Source of the DNA: Phycisphaerales bacterium
GTDB lineage: Bacteria; Planctomycetota; Phycisphaerae; Sedimentisphaerales; Anaerohalosphaeraceae
Assembly (NCBI GenBank): GCA_003152975.1
Contig: PMBP01000466.1
Coordinates: 5,879 to 11,820, forward strand
Reading direction: 5' to 3'
DNA: 5,942 bases
Shown here: one piece after another, positions 1 to 4,926 of the stretch
How positions within the stretch are numbered: the first letter of the stretch is position 1
Layout of the letters: each line of letters opens with the position of its first letter
The notes under the pieces: generated by a model
The model's input: only the letters and a program-made list of their open reading frames with translations
The model's database searches: none
What the model was told of the DNA's origin: nothing
Position numbers and translations under genes: made by a program

Positions 1-1466
1 GCCGTGAAGGCCTCGTGGCCGGGTGTGTCAAGGAAAGTGACCTTGCGGCCATTCTTTTCGACATTAAACGCGCCGATGTGCTGCGTGATTCCGCCCGCCT
101 CGCCGGCGGCGACGCTGGTGGAACGGATCTTGTCCAGCAAACTGGTCTTGCCGTGGTCCACATGGCCCAGGATCGCGACGATCGGGGGGCGCTTGGTCAA
201 CTCGGTACGGGCCCGGGCGGCGAACTCGGCGTCGATCAACTGCTCGCCGCTTTGTTTTCTCTCAACGATCAACTCGGTGCCCATTTCGAGAGCGACCAAT
301 TCGGCCACATGGGTCGATAGCGTCTGGTTGGCAGTCGCCAGAACGCCTTGGACCAGGAGCTTATGGATAACCTCGCTGGTCTTGGCATACAGCGCGGCCG
401 ACAGATTTTTGACGGTGATCGGCTCGTGGACGACAGCCTTTTCAGGACGGGCGGTCAGATGGGTTTCGAGAGCCCGCTTGCCCTCGATCCGCCGCGAGGG
501 TCGAGCCCGGAGCGATTCGCCGCCGGCGGCGGCCAGGCGAGCCCTGCGGTCTTCCATGTCCCGTTCGCGGAGTTTCTTCAAATCCTTAGCGCGAACCTCG
601 TCCGTAACGGGTTCCGCTTCGCGCTTGCGGCGACCCTGGGTCCGATCCCGGCTGGGTACGGCTCCTTTTGCCGCAGCACCCTTGGGAACCGGGCCCTTGT
701 CTTTCTTGCCTTTGCCGAGAATCGTCGAACCCATTCCCGCCGGTAACAGGGGCTCGGAGATCGGCTTGTCGTATTTGGGCCGGGGGGTTCGAGGTCCGGT
801 GGATGGGCGTGCTTTTCGATGAAATTTATCGTCCGGCTCAGCGGCCTCAACGCGAATAATAGTCGGGCCCGTCAGCCGGGCCGGGCGGGGTATCCCGAGC
901 ATGGGGCCGGCCGGCAAGATCACCGGCGGCTTGGGCAGCTCGGGGGCCGGGACGATGGCCGGCTCGGCGTCGGCCGTCGGCTCAGCGGCGGCAACGACAG
1001 CCGCTTCAACCGTCGGAACTCCGGATTCCATCGCCGGGACGGATACCCCCGCTTCGACCACCGGAGTTTCAGCGATCGGGGGCACGGCCGTAATTTCGTC
1101 AACAGCAGCGGCGATGACCTCGCCAGGAACCGATGGAAATATCTCAGACTCTCCAGCGGTTTCAGCGCCGGACACTTCGGCTTGTGCTAACTCTTCGGCA
1201 GTTCCGGCCTCGCCTTCCTTGTGTCGCAATCGGCGAGGGACACGGACCTTCTCCAGATCCACTCGGTCGGCTGTCTCGAAGGTGGTCGAGTGGTTGCCTT
1301 CGCTGAACCATTCGCGGATGGTCGCCGCCAAACCGGCGGAGATGGTGGACATATGGTTCTTGATGTCCAGGTTCTCGGCCTGGCATTTCTCGACGATGGC
1401 CTTGCTGGAAACGCCCAGCTCATTGGCCAGAATGAACACTCGTGTTACCGCTTTTGCCAAACCCAT
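1..1466 (-). CDS. infB: Translation initiation factor IF-2 (partial: N-terminal 488 codons, 3' end beyond the left edge)
   Basis: IF-2 is the cytoplasmic GTPase that places initiator fMet-tRNA on the 30S subunit and promotes 50S joining. Seen in the sequence: a first IF2_N-type helical module at residues 7-54 (from [13 protein letters not shown] to about REWF); a long linker at about 60-345 that is Ala/Val/Pro/Glu-rich first and Lys/Arg-rich later; a second IF2_N-type module from about residue 348 ([12 protein letters not shown]) to about 400; then the start of the GTPase domain with the G1 P-loop GHVDHGKT at 434-441 and the G3 motif DTPGH at 480-484. The reading frame is open to the edge, so the rest of the G domain and the tRNA-binding C-terminus lie outside. 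The ATG at 1466 is the only plausible start: no in-frame ATG or GTG lies between it and the nusA stop, and GGGAG precedes it, although only 2 nt away. The gene follows nusA after 46 bp with no terminator between, so it is probably in the same operon. Confidence 0.97.
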   Translation of the reverse strand, partial: MGLAKAVTRVFILANELGVSSKAIVEKCQAENLDIKNHMSTISAGLAATIREWFSEGNHSTTFETADRVDLEKVRVPRRLRHKEGEAGTAEELAQAEVSGAETAGESEIFPSVPGEVIAAAVDEITAVPPIAETPVVEAGVSVPAMESGVPTVEAAVVAAAEPTADAEPAIVPAPELPKPPVILPAGPMLGIPRPARLTGPTIIRVEAAEPDDKFHRKARPSTGPRTPRPKYDKPISEPLLPAGMGSTILGKGKKDKGPVPKGAAAKGAVPSRDRTQGRRKREAEPVTDEVRAKDLKKLRERDMEDRRARLAAAGGESLRARPSRRIEGKRALETHLTARPEKAVVHEPITVKNLSAALYAKTSEVIHKLLVQGVLATANQTLSTHVAELVALEMGTELIVERKQSGEQLIDAEFAARARTELTKRPPIVAILGHVDHGKTSLLDKIRSTSVAAGEAGGITQHIGAFNVEKNGRKVTFLDTPGHEAFT

Positions 1467-1512
1467 GTCTCCCGAACAATCAATGAATCCCCGCCGCCGG
1501 ATCGGTTCCGGG

Positions 1513-2730
1513 TCAGTCGGACGAGCTTTGTTCCCGTGCCAGCAAGTTCTCGGCCTGCTTTTTCGCCGAATCGGAGGAAACCTTCTTGGCTTCTTCGGCC
1601 GCCGCCACGACGACCAGGTTGGCGAGGGACTCGTCCAGATGCAGCTCCTCGACCAGCGGCCCGGCTCCGACTTCCTCCAGATCCAGCACGGAAATGATTC
1701 CCAGAGCCAGCAGTTTATCGACCAGGGCGTCTTCGGCGCCGGGCACGCGGGCCAGGCACGCGCTCATCCGCTCGACTTCCTTATTGTATTCCGGCGGAGT
1801 CAGAATGTCGATATCCCAGCCGGTCAGCCGGGCAGCCAGCCGGACATTCTGCCCGTGTTTGCCGATTGCCAAACTGAGTTGGTCGTCGGTGACAACAACG
1901 GTGGCTCGGCCCAGCTCGAAACACAAAGCAATCTCGCTGGCCTCGGCGGGCTTGAGGGCGTTGCGAATCAGACTCTGTGAGGAGTCGCTCCAGCGGACAA
2001 TGTCGATCTTTTCGCCGCCGAGCTCGTCGACGATATTGCGAATACGGCTGCCGCGAACGCCCACGCAGGCGCCGACGGCATCAACCTTGTCATCGACGCT
2101 GTGGACGGCGATCTTGGTCCGGTATCCGGCCTCGCGGGCCAGGGCCTTGATTTCGATAACCCCCTCGGCCACCTCCGGCACTTCGAGTTCAAAGAGCCGC
2201 CGGATAAACTCCGGATGGGTCCGGGACAGGACAATCTTGATCTGGCTGGAGGCATCGCGAACATCGAGGATCATGGCTCGAATCCGCTCGCCGGGGTGAT
2301 GGGATGCGCCGGCGATCTGCTCGACCTTGGGCATCATGCCTTCCACCCGGTTGTTGAGGTTGACGATCAGGGCGCCGCCCTCGTAACGGCCGACGATCCC
2401 ATTGACGATCTCTCCCTTGCGTTTGACATATTCGGCAAAGATACTGTCGCGTTCATCGGCCTTGATCTTCTGGATCATGACCTGCTTGGCGGTCTGGGCA
2501 GGGATGCGGCCGAGGCGGCGAATGTCCAGTTCGGCGCCTTCCTTGAAGGCCCGGATATCGCCGGTCGCCCGATCGATCGTGACGGTAATCTCGCTTTCGG
2601 GGTTCTGGAGACCGAAATGCTTTCGGGCGGCTGAAACCATCGCCGCTTCCAGATCCACGAATATCGACTCCTTGTCGATATTCTTGTCCCGTGCGATATT
2701 GTCCACGATCCGTATCAATTCCTGATTCAT
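1513..2730 (-). CDS. nusA: Transcription termination/antitermination factor NusA
   Basis: NusA binds RNA polymerase and nascent RNA, promoting pausing and hairpin-dependent termination and taking part in antitermination. From the ATG at 2730 the protein has 405 residues. Visible layout: RNAP-binding N-terminal domain at 1-104 with QTAKQV at 79-84; S1 domain at about 105-170; KH1 at about 205-270 with GACVGVRG at 220-227; KH2 at about 272-335 with AIGKHGQNV at 288-296; and a C-terminal helical tail at about 345-405 that resembles a helix-hairpin-helix region and ends in a charged Ala/Lys/Ser-rich stretch. Compared with E. coli NusA, recalled from memory, the N-terminal domain is about 30 residues shorter just before QTAKQV, and the paired acidic C-terminal repeats are not evident. 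A GTG at 2742 would add four residues, but AAAGG abuts it with no spacer. The ATG, preceded by AAGGG at 3 nt, gives the usual MN-E-L opening. A terminator-like hairpin sits immediately upstream, so nusA is probably under leader control. Confidence 0.97.
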   Translation of the reverse strand: MNQELIRIVDNIARDKNIDKESIFVDLEAAMVSAARKHFGLQNPESEITVTIDRATGDIRAFKEGAELDIRRLGRIPAQTAKQVMIQKIKADERDSIFAEYVKRKGEIVNGIVGRYEGGALIVNLNNRVEGMMPKVEQIAGASHHPGERIRAMILDVRDASSQIKIVLSRTHPEFIRRLFELEVPEVAEGVIEIKALAREAGYRTKIAVHSVDDKVDAVGACVGVRGSRIRNIVDELGGEKIDIVRWSDSSQSLIRNALKPAEASEIALCFELGRATVVVTDDQLSLAIGKHGQNVRLAARLTGWDIDILTPPEYNKEVERMSACLARVPGAEDALVDKLLALGIISVLDLEEVGAGPLVEELHLDESLANLVVVAAAEEAKKVSSDSAKKQAENLLAREQSSSD

Positions 2731-2753
2731 GTTCCCTTGCACCCTTTAACAAT

Positions 2754-2785
2754 AAAAAAAGTGGAACCCTTCAGGATACCACTTT
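2754..2785 (-). terminator. Intrinsic terminator hairpin immediately upstream of nusA
   Basis: On the minus strand the arms AAAGTGG (2785-2779) and CCACTTT (2764-2758) pair perfectly. The 14-nt interior TATCCTGAAGGGTT can extend the helix by four pairs (ATCC with GGGT, one of them U-G) beyond a single U-U mismatch, closing on a TGAA tetraloop. The 3' arm runs straight into a T tract, seven in total (2760-2754). That is a textbook Rho-independent terminator. It ends 23 nt before the nusA ATG, and no promoter fits between them, so any transcript reaching nusA from the upstream promoter must read through it. Confidence 0.8.
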
Positions 2786-2919
2786 CACCCGCACCCGCCG
2801 TAGCGGCCAAACAGACCTGGTATCGCCGATCAGGCCATAACCGGGTCCTCCAGCAGCCGAACGAATAGATGCAGCATCCCTGAAGTACCTACAAAACGCC
2901 GTCTCATAGACTTAGGCGC

Positions 2920-2967
2920 AAAAAGACAGTGCCAAAGCAACTTGGGCCTACCCGACAAACGCACTGT
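2920..2967 (-). terminator. Possible second, weaker terminator-like hairpin within the nusA leader
   Basis: The arms ACAGTGC (2967-2961) and GCACTGT (2932-2926) form a perfect 7-bp helix on the minus strand, followed by C and then five T residues (2924-2920). The 28-nt interior is long for an intrinsic terminator but can fold locally (GGG-TAGG-CCC at 2953-2944). It could instead be a structural or pause hairpin of the leader RNA. The helix is certain as a sequence match; the function is not. Confidence 0.35.
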
Positions 2968-2986
2968 ACAGCGATCCTGTAATCAT
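2948..2986 (-). CDS. Candidate 12-codon leader peptide in the nusA leader
   Basis: The frame reads MITGSLYSAFVG and stops at TAG. Its ATG is preceded at 6 nt by GGAAGG (2998-2993), a better-spaced Shine-Dalgarno sequence than those in front of nusA or infB. The ATG overlaps the TGA of another 14-codon frame (3027-2983, MFGRLNNEFVEGAR) whose ATG falls at the predicted transcription start. Ribosomes on the 12-codon frame would cover the 5' arm of the 2967-2926 hairpin, so translation could influence leader folding. There is no run of identical regulatory codons as in classical amino-acid attenuators. A chance short frame is quite possible. Confidence 0.25.
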   Translation of the reverse strand: MITGSLYSAFVG

Positions 2987-3031
2987 CTTGCACCTTCCAC
3001 GAACTCGTTATTTAATCTGCCAAACATATCA

Positions 3032-3059
3032 ATTATAGACGCAATCTGATCCTTGTCAA
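3032..3059 (-). promoter_or_regulatory. Consensus sigma-70-type promoter for the nusA-infB leader
   Basis: On the minus strand, TTGACA (3059-3054) and TATAAT (3037-3032) match the housekeeping consensus at all twelve positions, with a 16-bp spacer. Transcription should start at about 3027-3025, which leaves about 300 nt before the nusA start codon. It lies 46 bp past the stop codon of the upstream minus-strand gene, so it is well placed to drive nusA-infB. The match itself is seen directly; activity is inferred. Confidence 0.75.
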
Positions 3060-3097
3060 CCTGTAGAGGCCAAAAATGTTACAAAAAGACGCAAATA

Positions 3098-3118
3098 TTC
3101 CTACCTTATTTGTAGGAA
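3098..3118 (-). terminator. Terminator-like hairpin overlapping the stop codon of the membrane-protein gene
   Basis: On the minus strand TTCCTAC (3118-3112) pairs perfectly with GTAGGAA (3104-3098) around a 7-nt loop AAATAAG that contains the TAA stop codon. The downstream sequence is T-rich but interrupted (TATTTGCGTC followed by five T at 3087-3083), so it would be a weak intrinsic terminator. It precedes the nusA promoter, which suggests that the upstream gene and nusA-infB are separate transcription units. Confidence 0.45.
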
Positions 3119-3801
3119 CCCGCCGGCTCAAATATGAGGATCAACTTCTGGTCCTGGACCTGCGCCTCGGTCAGCCGGATAAACCGCTTATAGGGTGGAA
3201 CCGGGAAGACGGGGTCAAAGGGAGTGTTTTTCAGGAAGGCCCCAGCGGCATCCCGGACCCACTGATCCTTATAGAACTGCATCTGACGGTCAAAGATCTT
3301 GCCCCCGATGGACCGGGCAGGTCCGGTAATATTGATGGAGCCGGCCTTGATTTTAAGCAAATTGAGCCACAATTTGCCCTGCTCGTCGATTTTCGGCTTG
3401 GCGATCATGCTGATAATCACCGGAAAACCGACATCGACAGCCCCCATCAGATAGATGGTGTCCTGGGCTAAAACGATCGAGGGAGCCGAAAAGGTCACCC
3501 CGTTGAGATTAATCGGCCAAGACCAACCCAGGTTTTCCTCGTTGACGATGATCTCGTTGAGCCCTTTCTGGTCCACGATGATCCGGAAGGGCTTGTCGAG
3601 CTGGATCTGGTTGTTGAAGCTGGGGGCCAGTTCGTGGGTCAGGTAGGAGCTGACCTGCTGGCTGGGCTGCTGGGCGATGGGATTGTATTCGGCCGGGCGG
3701 GTGGTAAATAATTTCAGCAGAATCAGGACGGTGATCACCGGAATACCGATGACCCCTGCGCCGATCCACATCCATCGCGATCGTTTCCGGGTTGTTTTCA
3801 A
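3106..3801 (-). CDS. Conserved-looking membrane-anchored protein of unknown function (231 aa)
   Basis: I do not recognise this protein with confidence. It opens with a basic segment (KTTRKRSR, residues 2-9) and then one hydrophobic helix at about 11-32 (MWIGAGVIGIPVITVLILL). This predicts an N-in/C-out single-pass anchor with about 200 residues outside the cytoplasm; no lipobox cysteine or clear signal-peptidase site is seen. The exported part begins with a polar Gln/Ser/Pro-rich linker (about 35-55). It continues as alternating hydrophobic strands (FRIIVDQKGLNEIIV, then NLNGVTFSAPSIVL, then GKLWLNLLKIKAGSINITG), suggesting a beta-rich fold. A near-C-terminal PVFPVPPYKRF stretch precedes the last strand. 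Chosen start: TTG at 3801, which keeps the positive residues ahead of the helix; an ATG at 3771 (residue 11) would remove them and has no clear Shine-Dalgarno sequence. The frame lies opposite a shorter open frame on the plus strand, which I judge to be a shadow. It diverges from pyrF, and a -10 box lies at 3852-3847. Confidence 0.8.
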   Translation of the reverse strand: MKTTRKRSRWMWIGAGVIGIPVITVLILLKLFTTRPAEYNPIAQQPSQQVSSYLTHELAPSFNNQIQLDKPFRIIVDQKGLNEIIVNEENLGWSWPINLNGVTFSAPSIVLAQDTIYLMGAVDVGFPVIISMIAKPKIDEQGKLWLNLLKIKAGSINITGPARSIGGKIFDRQMQFYKDQWVRDAAGAFLKNTPFDPVFPVPPYKRFIRLTEAQVQDQKLILIFEPAGSYK

Positions 3802-3826
3802 TTTTGTCGATCCGCCAAAATGAATC

Positions 3827-3854
3827 TTGCTTTAGCCGAGTTTGCGATTATAGT
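3827..3854 (+). promoter_or_regulatory. Candidate sigma-70-type promoter for pyrF-murD
   Basis: TTGCTT (3827-3832) and TATAGT (3849-3854) are separated by 16 bp. The -10 box matches consensus at five of six positions; the -35 matches only in TTG. Transcription would start near 3861, leaving a leader of about 83 nt before pyrF. That leader can form small GC-rich hairpins (GGAGA/TCTCC around TACCCT) but has no T tract, so no attenuator is evident. Confidence 0.4.
3847..3852 (-). promoter_or_regulatory. Candidate -10 element for the membrane-protein gene
   Basis: TATAAT reads on the minus strand at 3852-3847, which would place the transcription start near 3840 and give a leader of about 39 nt. 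No good -35 box lies 16-18 bp upstream (the best region reads CTTTCC). It is therefore either a weak promoter or one that depends on the overlapping divergent promoter region. It shares most of its bases with the plus-strand TATAGT. Confidence 0.4.
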
Positions 3855-3943
3855 GTTTTGTTTGCTTGGGGAAAGATTATTCCGTGGGAGATACCCTTCT
3901 CCGCCGGAAACCCCGGGAGAACGGATGTGTCATTCGGAAAGGA

Positions 3944-4894
3944 ATGAATGTGACAACGCATTTTGGCGATCGCCTTTGTGAGGCGGTGAAAAGCAAGAAT
4001 ACCCCGTTGATCGTCGGGCTCGATCCGGTCTATGGCCGGCTGCCGGCGGCCATTCGGGAACATCGCGATATGAACGACGAAAACGATCTCGATGCGTCGG
4101 TGGATGCGATCTTCAGCTTCAGCACCAAGGTCCTGCGGATCGTTGCGCCGCTGGTCGGGGCGGTCAAAATCAATATTGCGTATTTCGAGAAGTACCTGTG
4201 GGAAGGGCTGGAAGCGTATTACTCGCTGATCACCGAGGCCGACGAACTGGGCCTGGAAGTGATCGGGGACATCAAGCGCGGCGATATCGGCCACACCGCT
4301 GAATGCTACGCCCTGGGACACCTCAAGAATCCGGAGTTCGCTGAACTGGAAGACATCCTGACCCCGGACGCGATCACGATCAACGGATTCGCCGGGGCCG
4401 ACGGAATTCTGCCCTTTGCCGAACTGGCCGATAAGCAGGGCAAGGGCGTGTTCGTGTGGGTTCGGGCCAGCAATCCCTCCGCCGCGGCCCTGCAGGATTT
4501 TGCCGACGCAAGCGGAACCAAGATGTACGAGAAACTCGCGCAGATCGTTGCGCAGATCGCCGGCGACAGCGGCCGGATCGGCGAGTCGGGCTACAGCAAT
4601 ATCGGCATGGTCGTCGGCGGAACCAGCCCGGAAGCGACGACGGCCCTTCGCCAGAAATACCCGAATATGTGGATCCTGGTTCCCGGGTACGGTTCGCAGG
4701 GCGCCACGGCCGCCGATTGCGTGCGGTTCTGCAAGCCCGACGGGACCGGCGCGCTGATCAACGCCTCGCGCTCGATCCTGTACGCCTTCGAGGACGCCAA
4801 GTACACCGCCAAGTTCGGCGATAACTGGGAAAAATGTATCGAGCAAGCCGCCATTGACGCCAAGATGGAACTGTCCAAGGCGCTCCGCGGCTGA
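3944..4894 (+). CDS. pyrF: Orotidine 5'-phosphate decarboxylase, type 2 (long) subfamily
   Basis: PyrF decarboxylates orotidine 5'-monophosphate to UMP, the last step of de novo pyrimidine synthesis in the cytoplasm. From the ATG at 3944 the protein is 316 residues, matching the longer PyrF subfamily rather than the roughly 230-residue enterobacterial type. Hallmarks seen: the first-strand motif VGLDP with D27; K75 in AVKIN; the catalytic D-x-K-x-x-D motif with D109, K111 and D114 (GDIKRGDIGHTA); and the phosphate-binding PGYGSQGA at 247-254 and NASRS at 273-277 with R276. An open frame extends upstream to 3866 but lacks a good start there. AAAGGA lies directly against the ATG, whereas a GTG at 3950, two codons later, sits 6 nt from it, so either may be used. 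murD follows after 32 bp with no terminator, suggesting co-transcription; pyrimidine and cell-wall precursor synthesis are linked only through UMP/UDP-sugar supply. Confidence 0.96.
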   Translation: MNVTTHFGDRLCEAVKSKNTPLIVGLDPVYGRLPAAIREHRDMNDENDLDASVDAIFSFSTKVLRIVAPLVGAVKINIAYFEKYLWEGLEAYYSLITEADELGLEVIGDIKRGDIGHTAECYALGHLKNPEFAELEDILTPDAITINGFAGADGILPFAELADKQGKGVFVWVRASNPSAAALQDFADASGTKMYEKLAQIVAQIAGDSGRIGESGYSNIGMVVGGTSPEATTALRQKYPNMWILVPGYGSQGATAADCVRFCKPDGTGALINASRSILYAFEDAKYTAKFGDNWEKCIEQAAIDAKMELSKALRG

Positions 4895-4926
4895 TCGTTG
4901 TTGACCGTCGGTTTGTCAGGGATGAT

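Larger units (their letters stand above)
2743..3026 (-). promoter_or_regulatory. Structured 5' leader of nusA-infB, candidate transcription attenuator (or a small RNA gene)
   Basis: This stretch has no convincing protein gene. It lies between a consensus minus-strand promoter and nusA, so it should be transcribed as a leader of about 270-280 nt. It can form several hairpins. One is a long-range ACAGTGC/GCACTGT stem (2967-2961 with 2932-2926). Another is a compact stem GCGCC/GGCGT enclosing GTCT-ATG-AGAC (2919-2896). A small GCCG-CTA-CGGC hairpin sits at 2807-2797. A strong terminator hairpin follows at 2785-2758. Perfect 7-nt complements of the terminator arm (GATACCA, 2824-2818) and loop (CTTCAGG, 2885-2879) allow alternative folds. 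I checked by eye for hallmarks of tRNA, tmRNA, SRP RNA, RNase P RNA and 6S RNA and recognised none. The role is inferred from layout; a stand-alone ncRNA with partial read-through into nusA is the main alternative. Confidence 0.55.
3802..3943. other. Divergent intergenic region between the membrane-protein gene and pyrF
   Basis: This 142-bp spacer is comparatively AT-rich in its left half and holds the overlapping -10 elements of the two candidate divergent promoters near 3847-3854. The right half (about 3885-3920) is GC-rich and can form small stems (GGAGA/TCTCC; CCGG/CCGG). No operator repeat or riboswitch that I recognise is present. Confidence 0.5.

Noticed and set aside
4..822. Plus-strand open frame (272 codons) opposite infB
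   Set aside because: The minus strand encodes the IF-2 P-loop and DTPGH motifs here; the plus frame is Arg/Ser-rich shadow sequence.
901..1980. Long plus-strand open frame (359 codons) opposite infB and nusA
   Set aside because: It crosses the infB-nusA boundary on the opposite strand, reads as low-complexity Ser/Ala/Thr and then Gln/Gly-rich sequence with no motif, and is explained by codon bias of the real genes.
2868..2880. Palindrome GATGCTGCATC as a possible operator
   Set aside because: It is a short odd-length palindrome of a type expected by chance, and as RNA its loop would be too small to fold fully; there is no second copy nearby.
2743..3026. A known structural RNA (SRP RNA, 6S RNA, tmRNA, RNase P RNA, tRNA) in the nusA leader
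   Set aside because: I looked for the SRP GGAAGCAGCC apical motif, the tRNA/tmRNA T-loop GGTTCGA with CCA end, and the RNase P GAGGAAAGTC core and found none; 6S RNA was compared only loosely by shape, so a covariance-model search could still overturn this.
3076..3471. Plus-strand open frame (131 codons) opposite the membrane-protein gene
   Set aside because: The minus-strand frame has a coherent topology (basic start, transmembrane helix, strand-rich domain) and spans the full length; the plus frame shows none of this and lacks a clear Shine-Dalgarno sequence.
3848..4846. Minus-strand open frame (332 codons) opposite pyrF
   Set aside because: pyrF on the plus strand carries all catalytic motifs; the antisense frame is Arg/Asp/Gly-rich with no recognisable domain, as expected for a shadow in GC-rich DNA.
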